From positions 784,762 to 848,761 of the forward strand of contig NZ_KB913037.1 of NCBI RefSeq assembly GCF_000384295.1: 64,000 nucleotides of DNA, in the 5' to 3' direction. The stretch is from Amycolatopsis balhimycina FH 1894 (GTDB lineage Bacteria > Actinomycetota > Actinomycetes > Mycobacteriales > Pseudonocardiaceae). Below the pieces are notes generated by a model, which ran no database searches, was not told the DNA's origin, and saw only the letters and a list, made by a program, of their open reading frames with translations. Position 1 is the stretch's first letter, and every line of letters begins with the position of its first letter. Shown here one piece after another: positions 52,007 through 59,590 of this stretch. A program made the position numbers and the translations under genes.

Positions 52007-52031
52007 GTTTATCCCGTGATCACCCGGGTAA
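52007..52031 (+). promoter_or_regulatory. SigB/SigF-type promoter of the sigma-factor operon
   Basis: GTTT, 15 bp, GGGTAA, a full consensus match, ending 29 bp before the ATG of the first gene. It implies autoregulation by the sigma factor encoded third in the operon. Confidence 0.8.
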
Positions 52032-52059
52032 CCGCTCTCGCGAGACGAAGGGACCGGAC

Positions 52060-52389
52060 ATGCCTCAGTCGTGGAGCGGCAAGCGCGAACGCCAGTACGA
52101 GCACGTCAAGGACTCGGCCGAGGAGCGCGGGGCGAGCACCAAGCGGGCCAAGGAGATCGCGGCCCGGACGGTGAACAAGAACCGCGCCCAGTCGGGTGAG
52201 TCCCGGCAGGCGAGCAAGACGTCGGTGCAGGACAAGTCGCCGCAGCAGCGTGGCGGCGAGCGGTCCGGCAACCGCAAGGGCCCGGGTGGCCCGACCAAGG
52301 ACCAGCTCTACAACGAAGCGAAGAAACGGAACATCAACGGCCGGTCGACGATGACCAAGAAAGAGCTCGAACGGGCGCTGGGCCGGTGA
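52060..52389 (+). CDS. Basic HeH/SAP-like DNA-binding protein
   Basis: 109 aa, highly basic. The first 85 residues (SWSGKRERQYEHVKDSAEER, AKEIAARTVNKNRAQSGE) resemble actinomycete plasmid-stabilisation-like proteins. The C-terminus (PTKDQLYNEAKKRNINGRSTMTKKELERAL) is an HeH/SAP-type helix pair similar to the tail of Ku in this window. It probably binds DNA, perhaps protecting it under stress. First gene of the operon with the RsbW-like and sigma genes: its TGA overlaps the next GTG. Confidence 0.8.
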   Translation: MPQSWSGKRERQYEHVKDSAEERGASTKRAKEIAARTVNKNRAQSGESRQASKTSVQDKSPQQRGGERSGNRKGPGGPTKDQLYNEAKKRNINGRSTMTKKELERALGR

Positions 52390-52901
52390 CGATCCCCGAA
52401 ATCCCTGAACACGAAGTGTCAGCATTCGCCCAGATGGGTAGTACCTCCGGCATGGAAGAAACGCGAAGGAGCAGCTTGGCCGGCGGCAAGCCGACCATCG
52501 ACGAGCTGCTCGACGAACTGGTGGAGCTGCGGCTGCCCGCGATGGCGGAGCAGATCCCGCTGGTCCGCATGCTCACGCACGGCGTGGTCTCGCGCGCGGA
52601 CTTCGGGCTCGACGCGATCGCCGACGCCAAGATGGCGGTCGACGAGGCCTGCGCCCAGCTCGTCCAGCTGGCCGAGCTGGGGACCCAGCTGCACTGCCGG
52701 TTCCGCCTGGCCCCCGACGGCCTGCACGTCATCGTTTCGACCCGCTCGAGCGACCCGAGACCGCCGAGCGACCGCACGTTCGGCTGGCACGTCCTGACCA
52801 CGCTGAGCCGATCGGTGACCGCACACTGCGACGTCCTTCCCGGTGGAGGCGCGGGCATTGTCACGATCGAGCTGGTGCTGAACCCGGGAACGAGCGCGTG
52901 A
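52386..52901 (+). CDS. RsbW-like ATP-binding anti-sigma factor
   Basis: 171 aa from GTG 52386 (GTGA overlap). After a 35-residue extension, a GHKL/HATPase_c_2 fold follows: IPLVRMLTHGVVSRADFGLD, AIADAKMAVDEACAQLVQLA (N-box position) and the C-terminal FGWHVLTTLSRSVTAH with GGGAGIVTIEL as the ATP-lid/G-box region. The N-box Asn is replaced (DEACAQLV), a form common in actinobacterial UsfX/RsbW proteins. It overlaps the sigma gene by four bases, so it is expected to bind and inhibit that sigma factor. Confidence 0.85.
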   Translation: MTIPEIPEHEVSAFAQMGSTSGMEETRRSSLAGGKPTIDELLDELVELRLPAMAEQIPLVRMLTHGVVSRADFGLDAIADAKMAVDEACAQLVQLAELGTQLHCRFRLAPDGLHVIVSTRSSDPRPPSDRTFGWHVLTTLSRSVTAHCDVLPGGGAGIVTIELVLNPGTSA

Positions 52902-53689
52902 GCGGCGAGCGGAAAACCCTCCTCCACCGCCCGGACGAATATGCCCACTGCGAACCGCTGTTCGAGGAGCTGGGCGAGCTCGGTCCCGACGACCCGCGGC
53001 GCGAAGTCGTCCGCAGCAAGCTGGTGACCGAGCTGCTCCCGCTCGCCGAGCACATCGCGACCCGCTTCTCCGGCCGCGGCGAGCCCCGGGAGGACCTGGT
53101 CCAGGTGGCGCGGATCGGCCTGATCAACGCCGTCGACCGGTTCGACCCCGCCCGTGGCCACGACTTCCTGTCCTTCGCCGTGCCGACGATCATGGGCGAG
53201 GTCCGGCGTCACTTCCGGGACACCGGCTGGTCCGTCCGGGTCCCCCGCCGGCTCAAGGAGCTGCACCTTTCGCTGAGCCAGGGTTCGGCGGTGCTCTCCC
53301 AGCGCCTGGGCCGGGCCCCGACGCCGACCGAGCTGGCCGAGCACCTGAACCTGGACGTCGAAGAGGTCCGTGAAGGCCTCCTCGCCGGCAACGCCTACCA
53401 GGCGCTGTCGGTGGACAAGCCGGTCCACGACGACGCCGAGGCCCTCTCGCTGGCGGACACCATGGGGGAACCGGACCACGAGATGGCCATGGTGGAGAAC
53501 CACGAGGCCCTCCAGCCGCTGCTGCAGGAGCTGCCGAAGCGCGAGCGCGCGATCCTGGTCATGCGCTTCTTCGGCGGGCTGACCCAGACCCAGATCGCCG
53601 ACCGCGTCGGCATCTCCCAGATGCACGTCTCCCGGCTGCTGTCGCAGACCCTGGAGCAGCTGCGCGGCAAGCTCACCGGCGACGCCTAG
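52898..53689 (+). CDS. SigB/SigF-family RNA polymerase sigma factor
   Basis: 263 aa from GTG 52898. Region 2: YAHCEPLFEELGEL then LLPLAEHIATRFSGRGEPREDLVQVARIGLINAVDRFDPARG HDFLSFAVPTIMGEVRRHFRD (2.1-2.4). Region 3: SVRVPRRLKELHLSLSQGS. Region 4: LPKRERAILVMRFFGGLTQTQIADRVGISQMHVSRLL. This is a group 3 SigB/SigF factor recognising GTTT-N15-GGGTA. Its probable targets, many of which lie in this window, form a general stress regulon. Followed by a perfect hairpin. Confidence 0.95.
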   Translation: MSGERKTLLHRPDEYAHCEPLFEELGELGPDDPRREVVRSKLVTELLPLAEHIATRFSGRGEPREDLVQVARIGLINAVDRFDPARGHDFLSFAVPTIMGEVRRHFRDTGWSVRVPRRLKELHLSLSQGSAVLSQRLGRAPTPTELAEHLNLDVEEVREGLLAGNAYQALSVDKPVHDDAEALSLADTMGEPDHEMAMVENHEALQPLLQELPKRERAILVMRFFGGLTQTQIADRVGISQMHVSRLLSQTLEQLRGKLTGDA

Positions 53690-53712
53690 GCTCGCCGTTC
53701 CCTTGCGCGGAC

Positions 53713-53765
53713 GTCTTGAATGACTCATTCAGGACCTCCTGAGCCCTGAATGAGTCATTCAAGAC
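53713..53765. terminator. Perfect 21-bp hairpin between convergent sigma and CYTH-CHAD genes
   Basis: GTCTTGAATGACTCATTCAG G (53713-53733) and its exact complement (53745-53765) around an 11-base loop. The arm contains the smaller palindrome TGAATGACTCATTCA. Same recurring style as the other convergent-gene hairpins. Confidence 0.8.
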
Positions 53766-53772
53766 AGCCGGT

Positions 53773-55317
53773 TCAGCCGAGCCAGCCGGGGCGGGTGCCC
53801 TTACGCAGCCGCCGCCACTCGCGGGTGAACCGCTCGCGCAGCCTCTCCGCCCGTCCGGCGTCCTGGGCGTACAGCATCCCGAACGTGAAGGTGTTCTGCC
53901 CCTCGCCGTGCCCGGCGACGGTGAGGTGGTGGAGGGTTTCCCGGCCGACCACGGTGTCCTGGTAGTCGCCCAATGTGACCTGGACGGCCTTCACGTTCTT
54001 GCGCCACTTGCGCACCTTCTTGCCGTACACCGGCTTCACCGTGTCGGCGGCGTAGCGGGCCCGCTTCGCCTTCTTGCGGACGTCGTGCAGTGCGTGCTCG
54101 AGCTCGCCGCCTTCCAGGCCACGGGTCGCCGCTTGCGCGCGGTTCAGCTTCCGAGCCGCCTTGCGCAGCGGCTTCCGCAAGGCCGCCTTCGCGGGCTTGC
54201 GCGCCTTCGCGGTCAGGGGCGGTTCCTCCAGAACGGCGTCCAGTGCCCGCAGCAGCGCCACGTAGCGCTTGCCCGTCAGCGCCGCCATCGCGCGGGTCCG
54301 CGCTTCCGCGGCCTCGCGGGCGAAGTAGCGGGTGAGGTACTGGCGCAGCGGCCCGAACACCAGTTCCGGGGGCACGGCGTCGAGCTGCTCGCCGAGCCGC
54401 TCCTCGCTGACCTCGGTGTCCCTGGCCGGCGACAGCTGCTGCCCGAGCCACCTCAGCTCGGCCACGATCGGCGCCGTCTCCCGCTCGTCCAAGACGGACC
54501 CGAAGCTGCGAAGCGTGCTGCGCAGCTTCCGGGTCGCGACGCGCATCTGGTGCACGGAGTCGTCGACGTCGAGCCGCACCCCGACGTCCGCGCGGCACAG
54601 CCGGCCGTAGTGTTCACGCAGCGACGCCAGCACGACTTCGCCCGCCGACGGCTTTTTGTTGCGGCGGTCGCGGCGGTCGCGGCGGTCGCGGCGGGGCGGC
54701 GCCGGCACGCGGTCGCCGATCAGGCGCCGCAGCTTCGACGGCCACGGCGACGCCGACGCGCCGGCTTCGGCCAGTGCCCGGTCGAACTCGTCGAGCCGTC
54801 CGGGATCGGTGCCGGGATCGAGCTCCAGCTCCAGTTCGCGCCACTCGTCGAGCCGCGCGGCCGCCCCGCCCGCCTCCCCGGTCACGTGGTCGTCGGTCAG
54901 GACGGCGATCGTCCGGCCGCCGGCGTCGGCGAGGCGGTGGGCGAACCGGTCGGTGCGCAGGTGCGCGATCGGCACCAGCTTCTCCCCCAGCGTGTACGCG
55001 CGCACCAGGCGCCGGAGCCTGCCGGGCACCTTGTGCGGGTCGCCGCCCGGCGGGAGCTGGAGCTCCTGCCGCTCGTCCGCCGACACCGGCAGCTTGAGGT
55101 GCCAGCCGGCGTCGGACCCGCCGACGCGCCGCCGCAACGTGATCCCGCCGCGCGCCAGCCGGAACCCTTCGGTGTCGTAATAGGACGCGTCGAGGACCTG
55201 CTCGACCGGATCGTCCTGGTTTTCGACGCCCGCGACGCCGATCAGGCTGGGCACGCCGCTGCCCGCGACGATCTCGTACTTGCGCTCGCGCTCGGTCACC
55301 GACGACGGCGCTGCCAT
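53773..55317 (-). CDS. CYTH-CHAD domain protein (polyphosphate/triphosphate tunnel enzyme)
   Basis: 514 aa from ATG 55317. The CYTH domain (about 1-200) opens with ERERKYE (ExExK), followed by DASYYDTEGFRLARGGITLRRR, WHLKLPV and EWRELELELDPGTD, the tunnel's Arg/Lys/Glu residues. A Lys/Arg-rich linker with a DRRDRRDRR repeat leads to the CHAD domain (about 225-505: VDDSVHQMRVATRKLRSTLRSF, ALHDVRKKAKRARYAADTV), whose His and basic residues bind polyphosphate. It probably hydrolyses or binds inorganic triphosphate/polyphosphate. A SigF-like promoter upstream places it in the stress group. Confidence 0.93.
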   Translation of the reverse strand: MAAPSSVTERERKYEIVAGSGVPSLIGVAGVENQDDPVEQVLDASYYDTEGFRLARGGITLRRRVGGSDAGWHLKLPVSADERQELQLPPGGDPHKVPGRLRRLVRAYTLGEKLVPIAHLRTDRFAHRLADAGGRTIAVLTDDHVTGEAGGAAARLDEWRELELELDPGTDPGRLDEFDRALAEAGASASPWPSKLRRLIGDRVPAPPRRDRRDRRDRRNKKPSAGEVVLASLREHYGRLCRADVGVRLDVDDSVHQMRVATRKLRSTLRSFGSVLDERETAPIVAELRWLGQQLSPARDTEVSEERLGEQLDAVPPELVFGPLRQYLTRYFAREAAEARTRAMAALTGKRYVALLRALDAVLEEPPLTAKARKPAKAALRKPLRKAARKLNRAQAATRGLEGGELEHALHDVRKKAKRARYAADTVKPVYGKKVRKWRKNVKAVQVTLGDYQDTVVGRETLHHLTVAGHGEGQNTFTFGMLYAQDAGRAERLRERFTREWRRLRKGTRPGWLG

Positions 55318-55354
55318 GGTTCGTCCTCCTCGGAACTCGGTACTTCTCCCAGGG

Positions 55355-55380
55355 ATACCCGGCCGATCGCCACCCGACAC
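55355..55380 (-). promoter_or_regulatory. Possible SigB/SigF-type promoter of the CYTH-CHAD gene
   Basis: Minus strand: GTGT, 16 bp, GGGTAT, 38 bp before the ATG. Same -35 variant as at the ku operon. Confidence 0.5.
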
Positions 55381-55382
55381 GG

Positions 55383-55407
55383 GATTCGGCGCCCGAACAG
55401 CGGGTAT
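55383..55407 (+). promoter_or_regulatory. SigB/SigF-type promoter of the hemerythrin gene
   Basis: GATT, 15 bp, GGGTAT, 39 bp before the ATG. Back to back with the CYTH-CHAD promoter. Confidence 0.5.
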
Positions 55408-55445
55408 CCGGATCCGGAATCCCGATGTCCGGACCAGGAGAGGGC

Positions 55446-55958
55446 ATGAACGACGCAACCGACCTGACGACCGTCCTCGCCGGCGACCACCGCGAGCTCG
55501 ACCGGCTCTGCACCGAGCTCGAACTCGGCCAAGGCAGCCCGGAGAACCGCAAGGATCTCGCCGACCACCTGATCGCCGAGCTGGTCCGGCACGCCGTCGC
55601 CGAAGAGCCCTACCTCGACGGCGAGGGCGATCTCGCCGAAGCCGACCGCCTGATGCGCCGGCTGGAGGGCGCGGGGCCGCAGGAGACCCGGTTCGAGCGC
55701 CTGCTGGGCGGGCTGATCCGCGCGGTCCGGCGGCACGTCCGCGACGAGGGGCCGGCGGCCGTGGACGAGGTCCGGCGCAGCTGTTCCCCGCAGCGGCGGG
55801 CCGAACTGGGCAAGGCAGTGCGGGAATCCCGGGACGCCGCGGCGACGGTGCCGCACCCGGATCTCGCCGACCGGGTGCCACCGGCCGACCAGCTGTGGCC
55901 GGGGCCCGGGTTCGTCGACCGGGCCCGTGCCGCGCTCCAAGCGCCGGCTTCGGGTTGA
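55446..55958 (+). CDS. Hemerythrin HHE-domain protein
   Basis: 170 aa from ATG 55446 (GGAGAGGGC upstream; an in-frame start at 55425 is less likely). The helical bundle carries VLAGDHRELDRLC, HLIAELVRHAVAEEPYLD and a third helix RRHVRDEG, providing His and Glu ligands for a di-iron site of the HHE type. Such proteins bind O2, NO or iron and are often stress-induced in actinomycetes. It is followed by a GAF-ANTAR gene 43 bp downstream, possibly on the same transcript. Confidence 0.85.
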   Translation: MNDATDLTTVLAGDHRELDRLCTELELGQGSPENRKDLADHLIAELVRHAVAEEPYLDGEGDLAEADRLMRRLEGAGPQETRFERLLGGLIRAVRRHVRDEGPAAVDEVRRSCSPQRRAELGKAVRESRDAAATVPHPDLADRVPPADQLWPGPGFVDRARAALQAPASG

Positions 55959-56001
55959 ATGGACACTCCGCCACCCGATTCCGGAGACAGTGAGGACCGC
56001 A

Positions 56002-56799
56002 TTGAGCGTCGGCGAAGAAGAGTGGGCCCGGGAGCGGGCCTGGTTCGCGCAGGACGGTGAGCAGGCGCCGGGTCCGCTGGCGCAGCAGTTCGCCGACCTG
56101 ACCCGGACGCTGCTCGACGCGACGCCGACCGTCGGCGGGGTGCTCAAGCTCGTCGTCGGGGCCGCGATAGCGCTCATCCCGGACGCCGACCTGGTCAGCG
56201 TCACCCTGCGCGCCGCCGACGGCACGTTCCACACCCCCGTCGAGACGCACCCGGTCGCCGAGCGGCTCGACCAGGTGCAGTACGACCACGGCGAAGGCCC
56301 GTGCGTGGAATCGGCCCGCCCGGACGGCCCGGCCATCGGCTGGTCCCAGGACCTCGGGCGCGACCCGCGCTGGCCGGCGTTCGGCCCGGCCGCGGCCCGG
56401 CACGGCTACCACTCGGCACTGGCCACCGCCCTGCTCCCGGACGCCCGGCCACCCCGGCTTTCGGGTGCGCTGAACGTCTACTCGCGCACGCCGGGCGCGT
56501 TCGGCTCGCCCGCCATCGACGTCGCCCTGTTGCTGGCGACGCACGCGTCCCTGGCGCTGGCCCACACCGAAGCCGTCGCGACGGCCGAGCTGGAGTCGGC
56601 GCACCTGCGGCGGGCGGTCGACAGCCGTGACGTCATCGGCCAGGCGAAGGGCATCCTGATGCAGCGCCGCGGCATCACGGCCGACGAGGCCTTCGACGTG
56701 CTGCGCCGCGCGTCCCAGGACCTCAACGTCAAGCTCGCCGACCTCGCGAAGACACTCGCCACGCGGCACACCGAGGTCGACCTGCCCGCCGAAGCCTGA
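56002..56799 (+). CDS. GAF-ANTAR RNA-binding antiterminator regulator
   Basis: 265 aa from TTG 56002 (GAGG six bases upstream); GTG 55990 is an alternative. GAF domain (DLVSVTLRAADGTFHTPVET, YDHGEGPCVESARPDGPAIG, HGYHSALATALL) then ANTAR (AVDSRDVIGQAKGILMQRRGITADEAFDVLRRASQ). Same family as the protein at 47813 but only moderately similar. Together they suggest RNA-level control as part of the stress island; targets are unknown. Confidence 0.9.
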   Translation: MSVGEEEWARERAWFAQDGEQAPGPLAQQFADLTRTLLDATPTVGGVLKLVVGAAIALIPDADLVSVTLRAADGTFHTPVETHPVAERLDQVQYDHGEGPCVESARPDGPAIGWSQDLGRDPRWPAFGPAAARHGYHSALATALLPDARPPRLSGALNVYSRTPGAFGSPAIDVALLLATHASLALAHTEAVATAELESAHLRRAVDSRDVIGQAKGILMQRRGITADEAFDVLRRASQDLNVKLADLAKTLATRHTEVDLPAEA

Positions 56800-56804
56800 C
56801 CCGC

Positions 56805-56844
56805 GCCGAAGCCGCCACTTTCACGTGAAAGTGGCGGCTTCGGC
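56805..56844. terminator. Perfect 40-bp palindrome between convergent genes
   Basis: GCCGAAGCCGCCACTTTCAC and its exact complement meet at CACGTG without a loop. It lies 5 bp after one stop and 15 bp before the other. Confidence 0.8.
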
Positions 56845-56859
56845 GAGTCGTCGGATCGC

Positions 56860-57327
56860 TTACGGGGCGGAGTACGGGGACCGGTCCTCGAGCGACGGGC
56901 TCGCCGCCGGGTACCGGCCGTCCTGGCCCGGCACCGGGGTGACCGTCGGGCCCTGCGGCTCCGGCTGGATCCGCTGCCGGGGACCGCGCTGGACGACCGC
57001 CTCGACCTCCTGCTCGCCGCGGATGCGGGCCAGCACGCCGAGGGTGATCGCGTGGGCCAGCGCCAGGATCAGCAGCAGCACGCCGATCCGCCCGACCACG
57101 CCGGGCAGGTCGCTGCTGCCCATGTCGATGGTCGAGATCAGCGCCAGCACCCCCAGCGTCGCGAGGTGGAACAGCACGGTGACCAGGCGCGTCATCGAAG
57201 CGCCCGCCGCCGGGTCGCCGTAGGAGTTCTCCAGGTACCGGCGGCCGCTGCGGTAGATGATCTGCCCGTCTATCAGGACCAGCGCGACGCCGATCGCGAG
57301 GAACGACAGATACGCGTTCGTGGTCAT
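56860..57327 (-). CDS. Small integral membrane protein
   Basis: 155 aa with three predicted membrane helices (AYLSFLAIGVALVLIDGQII, LVTVLFHLATLGVLALISTI, VVGRIGVLLLILALAHAITL) and a Pro/Gln-rich cytoplasmic tail of about 55 residues. I do not recognise a characterised family. AAGGAGCGTCC precedes the ATG. A good SigF-type promoter suggests an envelope-stress role. Confidence 0.75.
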   Translation of the reverse strand: MTTNAYLSFLAIGVALVLIDGQIIYRSGRRYLENSYGDPAAGASMTRLVTVLFHLATLGVLALISTIDMGSSDLPGVVGRIGVLLLILALAHAITLGVLARIRGEQEVEAVVQRGPRQRIQPEPQGPTVTPVPGQDGRYPAASPSLEDRSPYSAP

Positions 57328-57363
57328 GCCGGACGCTCCTTCCTGGGGGACCTTGCGGGGGGA

Positions 57364-57389
57364 ATACCCGGCAGGTCGCGGAGGGAAAC
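57364..57389 (-). promoter_or_regulatory. SigB/SigF-type promoter of the membrane-protein gene
   Basis: Minus strand: GTTT, 16 bp, GGGTAT, 37 bp before the ATG at 57327. Confidence 0.7.
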
Positions 57390-57450
57390 GCCGCGGTCAC
57401 CCCGTGAAAGTGCCCGGGTCCGCCCACCCGGGGCCCGCGGACGCGAAACC

Positions 57451-57478
57451 GGCGGGGCGGGATGCGTCCCGCCCCGCC
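57451..57478. terminator. Hairpin downstream of the SRPBCC gene
   Basis: GGCGGGGCGGGA and TCCCGCCCCGCC flank the loop TGCG, 22 bp after the end of the SRPBCC gene. Confidence 0.7.
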
Positions 57479-57499
57479 GTGGTGTCCTGCCCGGACGGA

Positions 57500-57964
57500 C
57501 TACAGACCCGGGCGGTCCACGTCACCGCGCCAGGCGCCGGTCTCCCGGCCGCCGCGCTGCTCGATGAATTCCTTGAACCGCTTGAGATCGCCCTTCACCC
57601 GGCGGTCGAGCACGCCGAGCTTGTCGGCGACGTTCTCGGCGAACCCCTCCGGGTCGATCTCCATCTGCGCGGTCACCCGGGTGTGCGCGTCGTCGAGCCG
57701 GTGGAAGGTGATGACACCGGCGTGGTCCGGCCCGGAGTCGGACGTCCAGGCGACCCGCTCGTCGGGGTGCTGTTCGGTGATCGTCGCGTCGAACTCGCGC
57801 GTCACGCCACCGAACCGCGTCACCCAGTGGGTGTGGGTGGCGTCCACCTGGCGGATCTCTTCGACGCCCTCCATGAACTTCGGGAACTCCTCGAACTGCG
57901 TCCACTGGTTGTACGCGGTGGCGACGGGGACTTCCACGTCCACGATTTCGGTGATCGTGCTCAT
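57500..57964 (-). CDS. SRPBCC-fold (polyketide cyclase/dehydrase-like) protein
   Basis: 154 aa of the START-like SRPBCC superfamily: VDVEVPVATAYNQWTQFEEF PKFMEGVEEIRQVD at the N-terminus, TITEQHPDERVAWTS and GVITFHRLDDAHTRVTAQME in the strands, then a long C-terminal helix (VKGDLKRFKEFIEQRG). It forms a hydrophobic pocket; ligand unknown. Members of this subgroup are common next to stress genes in actinomycetes. A near-consensus SigF-type promoter precedes it. Confidence 0.88.
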   Translation of the reverse strand: MSTITEIVDVEVPVATAYNQWTQFEEFPKFMEGVEEIRQVDATHTHWVTRFGGVTREFDATITEQHPDERVAWTSDSGPDHAGVITFHRLDDAHTRVTAQMEIDPEGFAENVADKLGVLDRRVKGDLKRFKEFIEQRGGRETGAWRGDVDRPGL

Positions 57965-57997
57965 GCACTCCTCCTGATCGGTGGTCGAAAACTTCGG

Positions 57998-58022
57998 CTA
58001 CCCGGTGCCGCCGGGGCCAAAC
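57998..58022 (-). promoter_or_regulatory. SigB/SigF-type promoter of the SRPBCC gene
   Basis: Minus strand: GTTT, 15 bp, GGGTAG, 34 bp before the ATG at 57964. Confidence 0.7.
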
Positions 58023-58030
58023 CCGCCGTG

Positions 58031-58055
58031 GTTGACCCGCGCCGGGCCCGGGTAT
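58031..58055 (+). promoter_or_regulatory. SigB/SigF-type promoter of the holin-DUF3618-DUF4235 operon
   Basis: GTTG, 15 bp, GGGTAT, 28 bp before the GTG at 58083. Back to back with the SRPBCC promoter, 8 bp apart. Confidence 0.7.
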
Positions 58056-58082
58056 CCGGCGGCCAGGCCAAGGAGGTGTTCC

Positions 58083-58496
58083 GTGATCGAAGAGGTGAAC
58101 AAGAAACCGGCGGCCGAGCGTTCGGTCGGCGAGCTGGTGGCGGACCTGACCGACGAGGTCAAGCGGCTGGTCCGCGACGAGATCCGGCTGGCGGTCGTCG
58201 AACTGCAGCACAAGGGCAGGAAGCTGGGCTTCGGCGCCGGGTTGTTCGGCGCGGCGGGCCTGTTCGCCTTCCTCGGCGCCGGCACGCTGGTGGCGGCCGC
58301 GGTGCTCGCACTGGCGCTCGTCGTGCCGGGCTGGCTGGCGGCGGTCATCGTCGCGGTGGCACTGTTCGTGGTGGCCGGGATTGCCGCGCTCGTGGGCAAG
58401 AAGGAAGTCACGCAGGCGGTACCGCCGGTGCCCGAAGAAGCGATCAGCGGCGTCCGCGAAGACGTGGACACCGTGAAACAGGGAGTGCGGACATGA
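58083..58496 (+). CDS. Phage-holin-superfamily (DUF1469/YqjE-like) membrane protein
   Basis: 137 aa from GTG 58083, after AAGGAGGTG. An amphipathic N-terminal helix (SVGELVADLTDEVKRLVRDEIRLAVVEL) precedes two membrane helices (GAAGLFAFLGAGTLVAAAVL and WLAAVIVAVALFVVAGIAAL). This is the actinobacterial holin-like/YqjE family, chromosomal and not linked to prophage genes here. It overlaps the next gene by four bases. Confidence 0.88.
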   Translation: MIEEVNKKPAAERSVGELVADLTDEVKRLVRDEIRLAVVELQHKGRKLGFGAGLFGAAGLFAFLGAGTLVAAAVLALALVVPGWLAAVIVAVALFVVAGIAALVGKKEVTQAVPPVPEEAISGVREDVDTVKQGVRT

Positions 58497-58798
58497 GCGG
58501 GGACTTCCCGAAGAACGCCGAAGAGGCGCGGCTCGACCGGGACACCACCCGGGAAGAGCTCACCGAAACCCTGGAGGCGCTCGGGCAGAAGCTCGACGTG
58601 AAGACCAGGGTTTCCGAAAGCGTCGACGAAAAGCTCGACCAGGCGACCGCAAAGGTCGCCGGCGTGACGAACGAACCGACCGCGGTCAAGTTCCGCCAGG
58701 GCGCCGACGCCGTCCGCGCCAACCCGTTGCCGGTCTTCGCCGGCGTGCTGGGCCTGGTGATCCTGATCCGCCTGATCCTGCGCCGGAGGAACTCGTGA
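58493..58798 (+). CDS. DUF3618 protein
   Basis: 101 aa. The N-terminal AEEARLDRDTTREELTETLEALGQKLDVKTRV is the DUF3618 signature (Rxx-L-T-ALxxKLDV), and one membrane helix (LPVFAGVLGLVILIRLIL) closes the protein. Function unknown; family members nearly always lie next to holin-like and DUF4235 genes, as here. ATGA overlap with the gene before, GTGA with the gene after. Confidence 0.9.
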   Translation: MSGDFPKNAEEARLDRDTTREELTETLEALGQKLDVKTRVSESVDEKLDQATAKVAGVTNEPTAVKFRQGADAVRANPLPVFAGVLGLVILIRLILRRRNS

Positions 58799-59061
58799 AC
58801 AAGGTGCTCTACAAGCCGCTGAGCTGGGTGGTGGGCGCGCTGGGCGGCATCCTCGCCGGCCAGGCGTTCAAACAGGTCTGGACGCGCGTGGCCGGCGAGG
58901 AGGACGCGCCGGAGGCCACCGACCGCGATTACAGCTGGCGGCAGGTGATCGTCGCGGCGGCGGTGCAGGGGGCGATCTTCGGCGCCGTCAAGGCCGCCAC
59001 CGAGCGGGCCGGTGCGGTCGGCTACCGCAAGGCCACCGGCGACTGGCCGGGCGAAGAGTGA
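58795..59061 (+). CDS. DUF4235 membrane protein
   Basis: 88 aa from GTG 58795. KVLYKPLSWVVGALGGILAG and AFKQVWTRVAGEEDAPEA, then WRQVIVAAAVQGAIFGAVKA, match DUF4235: two short hydrophobic segments around a charged loop. Last gene of the three-gene operon; a hairpin follows at 59066. Confidence 0.9.
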   Translation: MNKVLYKPLSWVVGALGGILAGQAFKQVWTRVAGEEDAPEATDRDYSWRQVIVAAAVQGAIFGAVKAATERAGAVGYRKATGDWPGEE

Positions 59062-59065
59062 GTTT

Positions 59066-59094
59066 CCGGGGGCTCCGGGTGGCGGAGCCCCCGG
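59066..59094 (+). terminator. Hairpin after the DUF4235 gene
   Basis: CCGGGGGCTCCG and CGGAGCCCCCGG around a 5-base loop, five bases after the stop. Confidence 0.75.
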
Positions 59095-59117
59095 CCATCA
59101 CCATCCACAGAGGACAG

Positions 59118-59486
59118 TCAGGCTTCCAGGCCGGGCGCCGGTGCCAGGACGGCGAGCGCGGCCCCGACCCCGGGGTGGATCTTCAGCACCACATCGGCGC
59201 CGGTGGCCTCGAGCGAGCGCGCCACCGCGTGCCCGCCGCGTACGACCGCGAGTTCGGTGCGGGCGTTCGCCTGCAACAGCGACCGGACCCCGGCGCAGCT
59301 GAGGAAGGCCACCCGGGAAAGGTCGACGACCAGCCGATCGCCGGTGGCGAGGGCTTCTTCGAGGGTCCCGACCGTGGCGGCGTCGATGTCGCCGACCAGC
59401 GTGAGGACGCGGATCCCGCCGGGTCGATCGGTCGTGGTGACGGTGAGGCCGGACGGTTCGTCGATCGTGCGGAAACAGTCGTACAT
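59118..59486 (-). CDS. STAS-domain anti-sigma-factor antagonist-like protein
   Basis: 122 aa from ATG 59486, seven bases after AAGGGAG. STAS features: IRVLTLVGDIDAATVGTLEE, LVVDLSRVAFLSCAGVRSLL. The DSSG segment with the regulatory Ser in RsbV/SpoIIAA reads SCAG, with Cys/Ala at the Ser pair. The protein may belong to a partner switch not controlled by that phosphorylation, or be redox-sensitive through the Cys. It could feed into the RsbW-SigF module 6 kb away. Confidence 0.85.
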   Translation of the reverse strand: MYDCFRTIDEPSGLTVTTTDRPGGIRVLTLVGDIDAATVGTLEEALATGDRLVVDLSRVAFLSCAGVRSLLQANARTELAVVRGGHAVARSLEATGADVVLKIHPGVGAALAVLAPAPGLEA

Positions 59487-59590
59487 GGCGCTCCCTTGCT
59501 CAGCGTACGGGGGCGCTGACCGGAGCACGTGTCTGAACAACAGCCAACACCCCTGACCGTACGCCACTGGGGCGAGAGGTCAACCCCACG

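Noticed and set aside
58083..58496. Holin-like gene as evidence of a prophage
   Set aside because: No integrase, lysin or structural phage genes nearby; the family is a common chromosomal one linked to DUF3618/DUF4235.
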